Positions 50,754 to 58,588 of a DNA stretch of 64,000 nt are shown piece by piece. The DNA lies in contig JAXDJX010000019.1 in the NCBI GenBank assembly GCA_034667405.1, positions 186,001-250,000 of the forward strand. The letters are read 5' to 3'. Every line of letters begins with the position of its first letter. Positions within the stretch are counted from its first letter, which is position 1. The DNA is from JANXVR01 sp034667405. Its GTDB lineage: Bacteria > Actinomycetota > UBA4738 > HRBIN12. A program made the position numbers and the translations under genes. The notes under the pieces were generated by a model that saw only the letters and a program-made list of their open reading frames with translations, made no database searches and was not told the origin of the DNA.

Positions 50754-52422
50754 AGGCGCGCTCCATGGACTCGGGAGCGGACACGCCGATGATCGTCAAC
50801 AGGTTCGCGATGACCTGTTTCGTGCCGGCGCAGAGCCACAGACGCGAACGTGAAAGCGCCGGTTGCTCTGCATCCACAACACGGCACTCCGTGTAGAAGC
50901 GGTGGAACGTGGCCGCGAGATCGACCGCGGCATGCGTCAGCCGGTGGGGAGCGCGCTGCTGCGCGGCGTTCGCGATCACGTCGGGGATATCAGCCAGCGC
51001 CCGCAGGAGGTCGAGTTCGGGTTGGGCCGTCAGCAGCGAGAGATCGGCATCGGCAAGGGACCCCATCCGCATCCCTGCCGCTTCGGCCTTGCGCAAGATG
51101 GACGCGATACGGGCATGCCCGTACTGCACGTAGTACACCGGGTTGTCCATCGTCTGGCGCTTCACGACGTCGATATCGAAGTTCATCGCCGAGTCGTTGG
51201 AGAACTGCAACAGCGTGAACCTAGCCGCATCCGCTCCGACCTCGTCGATGAGTTCGTCAAGCGAGATAAACCTGCCGGCCCGCTTGCTCATCTTCACCGG
51301 CTCCCCGCCGCGGAGGAACGCCACGAATTGGTAGAGGACGATCTCGACCGCGCCGGGATCGAGCCCCAGCGCCTCGGCCGCACCTTTCACGCGAGTCACG
51401 TCTCCATGATGGTCCGCGCCCCAGACGTAGACCATCCGGTCGAACCCTCGGGAGAACTTGTCCACCAGATACGCGCAATCAGCTCCGAAGTACGTGTGTG
51501 CGCCGTTGGAACGCACGATCACCCGGTCTTTGTCGTCGCCGAACGCCGTCGAACGGAACCACACCGCGCCCTCGGCGTCGTAGGCGAACCCGTTTTCGCG
51601 GAGCCGTTGCACGGCTGCCGCTATCTCCCCTTTGCGTGCAAGCTCCGCCTCGCTGAAGAAAACGTCGAACCGCACCCCGAACCGGTCCAGGGTCGCGCGG
51701 ATCTGGTCGAGCACCCGCCTCGCACCCTCGGCCATGACCTTCCTCAGCCGGTCGGCCGGGTCGAGATAAGCGAACGCGTCCCCGTGCTCTTGCACGATCT
51801 CCTTTGCGAGGTCGCTGACGTAGGAACCGAGATAGCCGTCCTCTGGCATCTCCGACGCGCGACCCAGCACCTCCAGATATCGAGCCTCCAAGCTCAGACC
51901 GAACTGATCCATCTGACGACCGGCATCGTTGAAGTAGTACTCGCGTTCGACGGTCCAGCCCGCAGCCTCCAACAACCGGGCGAGCGCGTCGCCAAGGACC
52001 GCGTTGCGCGCATGCCCGACATGCAACGGCCCCGTGGGATTCGCGCTCACGAACTCCACCTGGGCGCGCAGGCCGTTGGAGTCGGAGCGGCCGTAGCCCT
52101 GACCCTCGTCGATGACGCGTGTGAGCGCGTCGTAGAGCCAGTCGTTGGTGAGGAAGACATTGATGAAGCCCGGACCGGCCACCTCGGTGCGTTCGACGAA
52201 CGACACCGGTTCCATCGCATCGACGATCGCCTGCGCGACCTCCCTGGGCGGCAGATTCGCGCGCGCGGCGAGGCCCAGGGCGACATTGGACGTGAAGTCT
52301 CCGTGCGCGGCCTGTTTCGGGGCACTGAGCTCGGGCGCCGGGACATCTCCCTCGATGCCGAGTTCGCCGGCCGCCCGGGCCGCCGCATCCGCGATGAGCC
52401 CGATCAGGCGTTCCTGGATCAC
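50746..52422 (-). CDS. argS: Arginyl-tRNA synthetase
   Basis: 558-residue class I synthetase. N-terminal additional domain (ARAAGELGIEGDVPAPELSA), HIGH motif as HVGHARN in NPTGPLHVGHARNAVLGD, KMSK in KMSKRAGRFISLDEL, and the DALR anticodon-binding domain at the C-terminus. In the same locus a tRNA-Arg gene lies divergently ~450 bp away. ATG overlaps the response-regulator stop (ATGA). Confidence 0.97.
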   Translation of the reverse strand: MIQERLIGLIADAAARAAGELGIEGDVPAPELSAPKQAAHGDFTSNVALGLAARANLPPREVAQAIVDAMEPVSFVERTEVAGPGFINVFLTNDWLYDALTRVIDEGQGYGRSDSNGLRAQVEFVSANPTGPLHVGHARNAVLGDALARLLEAAGWTVEREYYFNDAGRQMDQFGLSLEARYLEVLGRASEMPEDGYLGSYVSDLAKEIVQEHGDAFAYLDPADRLRKVMAEGARRVLDQIRATLDRFGVRFDVFFSEAELARKGEIAAAVQRLRENGFAYDAEGAVWFRSTAFGDDKDRVIVRSNGAHTYFGADCAYLVDKFSRGFDRMVYVWGADHHGDVTRVKGAAEALGLDPGAVEIVLYQFVAFLRGGEPVKMSKRAGRFISLDELIDEVGADAARFTLLQFSNDSAMNFDIDVVKRQTMDNPVYYVQYGHARIASILRKAEAAGMRMGSLADADLSLLTAQPELDLLRALADIPDVIANAAQQRAPHRLTHAAVDLAATFHRFYTECRVVDAEQPALSRSRLWLCAGTKQVIANLLTIIGVSAPESMERAYG

Positions 52423-52796
52423 GCGAGCGGGCCTTCGAGACGCCTGCGAACGGTCGCCACCAGGTCGGAGGGATCGAACGGCTTCGTGACGTAGTCCAGG
52501 ACCCCCGACGCCAGGCCACGCGACCGGTCGTCGTCTTTAGCCCGCGCGGAGAGGAACAGCACGGGGACCTTCTCGAGCTCCGGGATCTCGCGCAGTCGCC
52601 GGTAGACCTCGTAGCCGTCCAGCCCGGGCATCATGACGTCGAGGAGGATGATGTCCGGCACCGTCTCCTGGGCGAGCACCAGGGCATCCTCCCCTCGTCC
52701 GGCCGTCGCCACATCGAACCCATCCAAGCGAAAGTTCACCTCCAGGAGGCGCACGATCACGGGGTCGTCGTCGACGACGAGGATCCGGGGTCCCAT
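52419..52796 (-). CDS. Stand-alone response-regulator receiver protein
   Basis: 125-residue CheY-like domain with no output domain. Phosphoacceptor D53 (LLDVMMPGLDG), acidic pocket VDDDP (9-12), S83 and K105 (YVTKPFDP) are all conserved, so it can be phosphorylated. No histidine kinase is in the window. It heads the argS-lysA-hom-thrCB operon and overlaps argS by 4 nt, an unusual place for a signalling protein. TATCCT lies 6 nt before the ATG. Confidence 0.9.
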   Translation of the reverse strand: MGPRILVVDDDPVIVRLLEVNFRLDGFDVATAGRGEDALVLAQETVPDIILLDVMMPGLDGYEVYRRLREIPELEKVPVLFLSARAKDDDRSRGLASGVLDYVTKPFDPSDLVATVRRRLEGPLA

Positions 52797-52802
52797 AACG
52801 TG

Positions 52803-52808
52803 AGGATA
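52803..52808 (-). promoter_or_regulatory. Predicted -10 (TATCCT) of the response regulator-argS operon, leaderless
   Basis: TATCCT ends 6 nt before the ATG on the minus strand with no ribosome site between. It lies in the 76-bp divergent gap shared with tRNA-Arg. Confidence 0.5.
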
Positions 52809-52854
52809 CCGTCGGCACCCCTTAGGCCCGGGAAGGCTCGGCGAGGAGCATTGT

Positions 52855-52860
52855 TAGACT
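52855..52860 (+). promoter_or_regulatory. Predicted extended -10 (TAGACT) of tRNA-Arg and pdxH
   Basis: TAGACT within TGTTAGACTCC ends 12 nt before the tRNA 5' end, leaving a ~5-nt leader for RNase P to remove. The same 11-mer is at the zur promoter. Confidence 0.5.
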
Positions 52861-52872
52861 CCGGACGCACAC

Positions 52873-52947
52873 GCCCCCGTAGCTCAGCGGATAGAGCGTC
52901 GGCCTCCGGAGCCGGAAGCGCAGGTTCGAGTCCTGCCGGGGGCACCA
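52873..52947 (+). tRNA. tRNA-Arg (anticodon CCG)
   Basis: Folds as a normal cloverleaf: acceptor GCCCCCG/CGGGGGC, D-stem GCTC/GAGC, anticodon stem TCGGC/GCCGG (closing T-G wobble) with loop CTCCGGA giving anticodon CCG, and T-arm CAGG-TTCGAGT-CCTG. Discriminator A and encoded CCA. Reads the CGG codon, frequent in this GC-rich genome. pdxH begins 11 nt after the CCA, so they probably share a transcript. Confidence 0.95.
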
Positions 52948-52958
52948 CAGGAGGAACC

Positions 52959-53603
52959 GTGACCGATCCGCGCGATATGCAGGCACCCACCGGGTTCCAT
53001 ACCGACGTGGGGCTCGATCGGGCGCAGCTTAACCCGGATCCGTTCGCCCAGTTCAGGGTGTGGCTCGCCGATGCGGAGGCTGCCGGGGTTCCGCTCCCCA
53101 ACGCGATGGCCCTCGCGACCACCGGCGACGACGGCCAGCCCCGATTGCGTCACGTGCTTCTTCGGGGTGTGGACGTAGGGTTCGTCTTCAACACGCACAA
53201 GGACAGCCGGAAGGGACGACAGTTGGCCGAGAACCCCCGGGCGGCGCTCTCCTTCGTGTGGAAGGCGCTCGACCGGCAGGTGAGCATCGTGGGATCGGTC
53301 GAGGACGTCTTGGACGTCGAGTCGGATCGCTACTTCACCCAGCGTCCTCGTGAGGCGCAGATCGGCGCGTGGGCGTCCCAACAGAGCGAAGTCATCTCGG
53401 GGCGCGATGTCCTGGAGGAGCGCGTTCGGGAGTTCGAGGAACGCTTCGCCGGAAGTCCTGTGCCCCGTCCACCCAGATGGGGTGGATATCGGGTCATCCC
53501 CACGGAGTTCGAGTTCTGGCAGGGACGGCTGCATCGGCTGCATGACCGGTTCCGCTACCTCCGAAGCGACAACATCTGGACGATCGAACGCCTGGCCCCT
53601 TGA
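52959..53603 (+). CDS. pdxH: Pyridoxine/pyridoxamine 5'-phosphate oxidase
   Basis: 214-residue FMN-dependent oxidase making pyridoxal 5'-phosphate. Marks: NAMALATTGDDGQPRLRHVL, GFVFNTHKDSRKGRQLAENP, GAWASQQSEVI and the C-terminal FEFWQGRLHRLHDRFRY that binds substrate and FMN. GTG start chosen for AGGAGG 5 nt upstream; the longer in-frame extension would run through the tRNA. PLP supports many enzymes of the window (GlyA, LysA, ThrC, PabC). Confidence 0.95.
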   Translation: MTDPRDMQAPTGFHTDVGLDRAQLNPDPFAQFRVWLADAEAAGVPLPNAMALATTGDDGQPRLRHVLLRGVDVGFVFNTHKDSRKGRQLAENPRAALSFVWKALDRQVSIVGSVEDVLDVESDRYFTQRPREAQIGAWASQQSEVISGRDVLEERVREFEERFAGSPVPRPPRWGGYRVIPTEFEFWQGRLHRLHDRFRYLRSDNIWTIERLAP

Positions 53604-53631
53604 GCCGTGGTGAGCTGGACCGCCGCTCCGA

Positions 53632-53637
53632 TAGGCT
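53632..53637 (+). promoter_or_regulatory. Predicted -10 (TAGGCT) of the M20 peptidase, leaderless
   Basis: TAGGCT ends 8 nt before the ATG; the intervening CCTCCGCC is no good ribosome site. It lies in the 42-bp gap after pdxH. Confidence 0.5.
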
Positions 53638-53645
53638 CCTCCGCC

Positions 53646-55010
53646 ATGGAAACCTCTGACATCAAAGCCCGCATCGCGCACGGCATGCCCCAGACCATGG
53701 ACGAACTCTCGCGCCTCGTGAAGATCCCTTCTCGAGGCTATCCCGGCTATGACCCGGCGGATGTGCGCGCCTCGGCAGAGGCCACGCGCGAGATCCTCAT
53801 GGCCGCGGGTGTCGGCAACGCCCGCCTCCTGGAACTGAAGGGTGGACATCCGGCCGTCTTCGGACAGGTCGACGGACCGGCCGGTGCGCCCACCGTGCTC
53901 CTGTACGCCCACCACGACGTTCAGCCCGAAGGTCCATCGGACGGATGGACCACGCCACCGTTCGAACCGACGCTGCGGGACGGACGGCTCTTCGGACGCG
54001 GCGCCGCCGACGACAAGAGCGGAGTCGCCATCCACGCGGCGGCCCTTCGCGGCCTCGGGGTCCACGAGGGCACCACTCCCCCTGTCACGGTGAAGATCCT
54101 GGTCGAGGGCGAGGAGGAATGCAGTACCGAGCATCTTCCAGAGCTGGTCCAGGGCAACGCGGATCTCCTGCGCGCGGATGTCGCCGTCATCGGCGATTCC
54201 GGCAACTACCGCGAAGGGGTTCCGACCATCACGACGAGCATCCGCGGCGTCACCGATTGCGTCGTCGAGGTCCGCGTGCTTGAACAGGCCCAGCACAGCG
54301 GATCGTTCGGCGGCCCGGTGCCTGACGCGCTCTCGGCCCTGGCCCGGATCATCGCCTCGCTCCACGACGATCGCGGCAACGTGGCTATCGACGGTCTGTT
54401 GCGGTTCGACTGGACCGGCATGGCGGTTCCGGAAGACGAACTTCGGGATGAGGTCGGCACGGTTCCCGGCGTCGAACTCATCGGCGACGGCCCGATCGCG
54501 TCGCAGCTGTGGACCGGACCGGCCGTAGCGGTGCTGGGTGTCGACGCGCCCACCATCCACGGCTCCTCCAACCAGATCGTCCCGTTCGCGCGGGCGCGCG
54601 TGAGCCTTCGTGTCGCCCCGGGCGACGATCCGGTCGCCGCTAACGACAAGCTCGTCGCGCACCTGGAGGCCCACGCCCCGTGGGGCGTGCAGGTCACCAT
54701 CGAGCACGGCGGTGGGTTCGAAGCCGGGCACGGCTACATCGTCGACACGGACAACCCGGCCTACAAGGCGGCGCATGCCGCACTGGCCGAGGCCTACGGC
54801 CGGGACGGCATCGATACCGGTTCGGGAGGTTCGATCCCGCTGGTTCCGCTGCTCGCCCAGACCTTCCCGGGCATCTCGATCCTCATGTGGGGCGCCATGG
54901 ACGAACGCTCCAACATCCATTCGACGGATGAGTCCGTCAGTCTGTTCGAACTCGAAACCATGGCGCTGACCGAAGCGTTGTTCCTGCAGAACATGGGCGT
55001 CGGTGCCTAG
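53646..55010 (+). CDS. M20-family metallopeptidase / amidohydrolase (dipeptidase-like)
   Basis: 454-residue zinc hydrolase. Metal and catalytic residues are in LLYAHHDVQPEG, GRGAADDKSG, VEGEEECST, VIGDSGN and the C-terminal NIHSTDESVS; a dimerisation (lid) domain lies between ~185 and 300. Looks like the M20 dipeptidase/DapE/carnosinase branch (PepV or Dug1-like), cutting a dipeptide or N-acyl amino acid; substrate unknown. I prefer the ATG after TAGGCT over an in-frame GTG 13 codons upstream. Confidence 0.9.
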   Translation: METSDIKARIAHGMPQTMDELSRLVKIPSRGYPGYDPADVRASAEATREILMAAGVGNARLLELKGGHPAVFGQVDGPAGAPTVLLYAHHDVQPEGPSDGWTTPPFEPTLRDGRLFGRGAADDKSGVAIHAAALRGLGVHEGTTPPVTVKILVEGEEECSTEHLPELVQGNADLLRADVAVIGDSGNYREGVPTITTSIRGVTDCVVEVRVLEQAQHSGSFGGPVPDALSALARIIASLHDDRGNVAIDGLLRFDWTGMAVPEDELRDEVGTVPGVELIGDGPIASQLWTGPAVAVLGVDAPTIHGSSNQIVPFARARVSLRVAPGDDPVAANDKLVAHLEAHAPWGVQVTIEHGGGFEAGHGYIVDTDNPAYKAAHAALAEAYGRDGIDTGSGGSIPLVPLLAQTFPGISILMWGAMDERSNIHSTDESVSLFELETMALTEALFLQNMGVGA

Positions 55011-55041
55011 GCCCGGGCCGCGCCTTTCCGCCCGCCACTGC

Positions 55042-55047
55042 TAGGTT
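55042..55047 (+). promoter_or_regulatory. Predicted -10 (TAGGTT) of bpa, leaderless
   Basis: TAGGTT ends 7 nt before the bpa ATG in the 44-bp gap after the M20 gene. No ribosome site. Confidence 0.45.
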
Positions 55048-55054
55048 GAGGCGC

Positions 55055-55546
55055 ATGAATGAACCCGCAGACCGCGCCGTCACGCCGGAGATCGTCGAGG
55101 CCACCCCGGAGAGCGAGCCGGGGGCCGAGGCTCCCGACGGATCGATCACCCAACCCGCGAAGCTCCTGAGGATCGCGAGCATGGTTCGGGAGCTCCTGGA
55201 CGAGACCCGCCAAGCGTCGCTTGACGAGGCCGGCCGCAAGCGCCTCGCCGACATCTATCACCGCGCGGTCTCCGAACTGTCAGAGGTGCTCTCCGGCGAC
55301 CTCCAGGAGGAACTCAAGGACCTTGCGCCACCACTCGACGGCGTTCCCTCGGAATCGGAGATCCGCGTGGCACAGGCGCAGCTGGTGGGCTGGCTGGAGG
55401 GTCTGTTCCACGGGATCCAGGCGGCGATGTTCGCCCAGCAGGCAGCGGCGCGCGCACAGTTCGATGAGCTACGCAGACGCGGCCTTCCGGGCGGACAACA
55501 GGAGGCGCCGCAGGAACCGCCGGGGCCTCGAGGCCAGTACCTCTAA
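55055..55546 (+). CDS. bpa: Bacterial proteasome activator Bpa/PafE
   Basis: 163-residue ATP-independent ring-forming activator that opens the actinobacterial 20S proteasome for unfolded proteins. Helical core QPAKLLRIASMVRELLDETR and ADIYHRAVSELSEVLSGDLQ, then VAQAQLVGWLEGLFHGIQAA is characteristic of the family (DUF2587), and the protein ends in the docking motif GQYL after a Pro/Gln-rich linker. Implies a 20S proteasome elsewhere in the genome. Start at ATG 7 nt after TAGGTT. Its stop interlocks with that of the convergent permease (CTAA). Confidence 0.92.
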   Translation: MNEPADRAVTPEIVEATPESEPGAEAPDGSITQPAKLLRIASMVRELLDETRQASLDEAGRKRLADIYHRAVSELSEVLSGDLQEELKDLAPPLDGVPSESEIRVAQAQLVGWLEGLFHGIQAAMFAQQAAARAQFDELRRRGLPGGQQEAPQEPPGPRGQYL

Positions 55547-56373
55547 ACCGCTGCTTGCCCCGCCTGGCCCACCGCCCCGGCCGCGGTCGGATTCGAAGCG
55601 CCGCCGGCCAACCGTTGGGCCAAGATCACGGGGATCAACGTCACCAGCATCGCGGCCACGGCGACCACGTTCACGATCGGGCGGTTCCGCGGCTGACGGA
55701 TGTTGTTGAAGATGAACTTCGGCACCGTCATCTCGGTGCCGGCCAGGAAGTTCGTCACGATGATCTCGTCGAACGAGAGCGCGAACGAGAGAAGCGCGCC
55801 CGCTACGAGCGCCGCTCGGACGGCCGGGAACGTCACCAACCGGAACGTGGTCCAGCCGTCGGCACCCAAGTCCATGGATGCCTCCACCAGCGAGCCGGGC
55901 GTTCGGCGCAAGCGGGCGAGCACGTTGTTGTAAACCACCACGATGCAGAACGTCGCGTGGCCCACCATGGTGACGAACAAGCCGAACGACGCCCCGAACG
56001 CGGTGACGGTCGAACTCAAGGCGATCGCGGTAACGATGCCCGGCAACGCGACGGGCAGGATCAACAGGAACGACACCGAGTTCCGGCCGAAGAACTGGAA
56101 CCGGTGCACCGCGAAGGCCGCCAGCGATCCCAAGACCAACGCGATGGCCGTGGCCGCGAGACCGATCCTCACCGAGTTCCACAACGCCGTTCGCAGGAGC
56201 GGATTCCTCCACGCGAGCCCGAAATACTTCGTCGTGTAGCTGGTGATGGGCCACTTCTGCCCCACGCTGTTGTTGAACGCGTAGAGGACAACGACGACCA
56301 ACGGCACATAGAGGAACAGCATGGCGACGCCCGCCCCGGCCCTGATGAGGATCCTCGCCGCTCGGGATTCCAT
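55543..56373 (-). CDS. Polyamine-type ABC transporter permease (PotC-like), second system
   Basis: 276-residue permease with six helices. EAA loop VEASMDLGADGWTTFRLVTF then PAVRAALVAGALLSFALSFDEIIVTNF, typical of PotC/PotI. Last gene of a second PotA-D-B-C operon; begins 3 nt after the PotB-like gene. Similar to but clearly diverged from the permease at 26.4 kb, so not a recent duplication. Confidence 0.86.
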   Translation of the reverse strand: MESRAARILIRAGAGVAMLFLYVPLVVVVLYAFNNSVGQKWPITSYTTKYFGLAWRNPLLRTALWNSVRIGLAATAIALVLGSLAAFAVHRFQFFGRNSVSFLLILPVALPGIVTAIALSSTVTAFGASFGLFVTMVGHATFCIVVVYNNVLARLRRTPGSLVEASMDLGADGWTTFRLVTFPAVRAALVAGALLSFALSFDEIIVTNFLAGTEMTVPKFIFNNIRQPRNRPIVNVVAVAAMLVTLIPVILAQRLAGGASNPTAAGAVGQAGQAAV

Positions 56374-56376
56374 GGC

Positions 56377-57264
56377 TTAGAGCGCCTCGAACGCGCCGAC
56401 GCGCTTGGCCAGGAAAAGGTAGACCGCCATCACCGCGACGGGCACCAGGGCGAATGCGGCAGCGAACGGCACGTTCCCGGCGATGCCGAAGGAGTCGTAG
56501 ATCACGTTGCCGATGAACTTTGTGTTCCCGACGAGCTGCGGAACGATGTAGTCACCCAGCGTGAGCGAGAAGGAGAAGATGGTTCCCGCCACGATCCCCG
56601 GAACCACCAGCGGCAACACGACGCGTCGGAAGGTCAGCCACCCTTTGGCGCCGAGATCGCCCGACGCTTCCAGGTAGGAGAGTGGCACTCGTTCGAGCGC
56701 CCCATAGATCGGCAGCAACACGAACGGCAGCCAGAGGTAGGAGAACGCGAGCCAGATCGCCCAGGCGCTGTTCCCCAGGTCCAGGTGGAACCCCACCTTC
56801 TGGGTCATCGCTGTCAGGAAGCCTCCCGAGGACAGGATGAGTCGCCACGCGAACACGCGCACCAGGTAGTTCGCCCAGAGCGGTACGACGATCGCGATGA
56901 GCACGGCGTTCCGGCGCCTGGGCGTCGCCATCCGCGCGGCGTAGTAGGCCAAGGGGAACGCGAGCAAGACGTCGGTCAGCGACACCGCCACGGCCAGACC
57001 GATGGTCCGGATCGCGATCGTTCGATAGACGGGGATGGTCCAGAGCGTGACGAAGTTCTGCGTCCCCCATTGCCGGACAACGTCGCCGGTGAACACGTCC
57101 ACCCGCCAGAACGCCGAGACCAGCATGATGCCCAGCGAACCCAGGTAGACGACGACAAGCCAGAGCATCGGACCGCCCAGGAACCCGGCGAGCTTGAGCC
57201 CTCGGTGCCGGTAGAAGAACGCGGAGAGACGGGTCGTCCGTGCCCGCGCCGATCCGTCCGCCAC
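56377..57264 (-). CDS. Polyamine-type ABC transporter permease (PotB-like), second system
   Basis: 295-residue permease with six helices. EAA loop LEASGDLGAKGWLTFRRVVL then PLVVPGIVAGTIFSFSLTLGDYIVPQL, the PotB signature. Pairs with the PotC-like gene. The hairpin between it and the binding-protein gene probably lowers its expression relative to the binding protein. Confidence 0.87.
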   Translation of the reverse strand: MADGSARARTTRLSAFFYRHRGLKLAGFLGGPMLWLVVVYLGSLGIMLVSAFWRVDVFTGDVVRQWGTQNFVTLWTIPVYRTIAIRTIGLAVAVSLTDVLLAFPLAYYAARMATPRRRNAVLIAIVVPLWANYLVRVFAWRLILSSGGFLTAMTQKVGFHLDLGNSAWAIWLAFSYLWLPFVLLPIYGALERVPLSYLEASGDLGAKGWLTFRRVVLPLVVPGIVAGTIFSFSLTLGDYIVPQLVGNTKFIGNVIYDSFGIAGNVPFAAAFALVPVAVMAVYLFLAKRVGAFEAL

Positions 57265-57282
57265 CGACCCCCCTCTCGACGA

Positions 57283-57319
57283 CGAACCTCCGGGGCCGTA
57301 CGCCGGCCCCGGAGGTTCG
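57283..57319 (-). repeat. 15-bp perfect hairpin between binding-protein and permease genes
   Basis: CGAACCTCCGGGGCC and its exact complement flank a 7-nt loop. It starts 9 nt after the binding-protein stop and ends 18 nt before the permease start; no T-tract. By analogy with malE-malF it may stabilise the upstream message and/or cause partial termination so that more binding protein than permease is made. Confidence 0.7.
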
Positions 57320-57328
57320 TTCGCTTGG

Positions 57329-58588
57329 TTATGCGCCTGTGATCTCGGTCCACTTCTGCTGCCAGACCGAGTAGTCCTCGCATGTCTGGCCGCGGCTGTC
57401 CCCGCAATCGGTCGTCGGGGTCTTCCACAGGTAGATCGAGTTCAGGAAATCGGCGTTCCCGCAGAACGAGTACTCCACCGTGTCCACGATCTTGGCTCCC
57501 CCTTGCCCGTACCCCTTGGCGATGAGCTTGCAGGAGTTCGCGTTGCTCCCTGCGGCGCCGTACCAAAGGCCCACGGAGGCCTGCACTTCGGGCTGGAGCG
57601 TGTACTCCATCCACTTCAACATGCAGTTGGGGTGCGGGGCATTCGCCGAGATCATCCAGGTATCGGCCCACCCCGTGACGCCTTCGCTGGGGATGACCGC
57701 CGCGACGGGAGCGTCGGCCTTCGCGTAGGTGAGGTTGACCGGCCAGGCGGTCCCGACCACCATCGACCCGTCGACGAACCCGTCGATCTCATCGGTGTAG
57801 GCGGACCAGTACTTGCCCACGAGGGGCTTCTGCGCCTTCAGCAGGTTCACGACGGCATCGAGTTGCGCCGAGGTGAGCTCGTACGGATCGGTGATCCCCA
57901 AACTCGGGTCGTGCACCTTGAGGTACATGGCGGCATCGGCCATGAAGATCGCTCCGCCGTAGGCCGTGACCTTGCCGGCGTAGGGGTTCGGCTGACCGTT
58001 GATGGTCGGCTCGAAGGTGACGTCCCAGCTGGTCGGGGCGGGCTTCACGATCTTCGTGTTGTACATGAGGAAGTTGGGGCCGTACATGTAGGGAACGCCG
58101 TAGACGTTCCCATCCACCACGTAATGCGAGTTGTTGGTCCCTGTGGTGGGGCTCAACGGCGCGATGACGTCGGAGAGCGACGGGAACAGCGATGGGTCTA
58201 CGGCGCCGACGTCTCCCCCAGCGATGAGGCGGTTCGATGCGTCGCCCGACGCCGAGACGCCGTCGTACTGCGAACCGCCCCCCTGGCGCATCAGCGTCAC
58301 CATCTCGTCGGAGGTGTCCGCATACTTGACGCTGACCTTGCATCCTGTCTGATCCTCGAACGGAGTGACCCAGTCGTAGCTGGGGTCATTCGATCCGTCT
58401 TCCGTATAGCCGTTCCACGCGATGAGGTTCAGCTGCGTCTCAGGTGTTCCTATCGTGGAGTAGGTCTTGGCCGGTGTGATCCCACCACCGCCCGCGGATC
58501 CGCCGCTGCTACTGCTGTTGTTACTACAGGCGGCGCCGACGAACGCGAGCACCCCCAGCAGCGCGAGCAGCTTATTGGCTTGCTTCAT
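57329..58588 (-). CDS. Polyamine-type substrate-binding lipoprotein, second system
   Basis: 419-residue extracellular solute-binding protein. Sec-type lipoprotein signal MKQANKLLALLGVLAFVGAAC with Cys at 21 and a Ser/Gly linker. Mature-part marks (LNLIAWNGYTEDG, VSVKYADTSDEMVTLMRQGG, GVPYMYGPNFLMYNTK, VVGTAWPVNLTY) place it with PotD/PotF-like proteins. Unlike the binding protein at 28.3 kb it has no twin-arginine motif. Several C-terminal Cys (SCKLIAKG, FCGNADF, DCGDSRGQTC) may form disulphides. Substrate uncertain. Confidence 0.85.
   Translation of the reverse strand: MKQANKLLALLGVLAFVGAACSNNSSSSGGSAGGGGITPAKTYSTIGTPETQLNLIAWNGYTEDGSNDPSYDWVTPFEDQTGCKVSVKYADTSDEMVTLMRQGGGSQYDGVSASGDASNRLIAGGDVGAVDPSLFPSLSDVIAPLSPTTGTNNSHYVVDGNVYGVPYMYGPNFLMYNTKIVKPAPTSWDVTFEPTINGQPNPYAGKVTAYGGAIFMADAAMYLKVHDPSLGITDPYELTSAQLDAVVNLLKAQKPLVGKYWSAYTDEIDGFVDGSMVVGTAWPVNLTYAKADAPVAAVIPSEGVTGWADTWMISANAPHPNCMLKWMEYTLQPEVQASVGLWYGAAGSNANSCKLIAKGYGQGGAKIVDTVEYSFCGNADFLNSIYLWKTPTTDCGDSRGQTCEDYSVWQQKWTEITGA

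Noticed and set aside
50863..52494. 543-codon plus-strand open frame
   Set aside because: Antisense to argS, which has intact HIGH and KMSK motifs; no motif or start signal.
52884..54920. 678-codon minus-strand open frame
   Set aside because: Antisense to pdxH and the M20 peptidase, both of which have full catalytic motifs, and it crosses the tRNA gene.
55555..57342. 595-codon plus-strand open frame
   Set aside because: Antisense to two permease genes; extreme Arg/Asp/Glu/His composition typical of a shadow frame.
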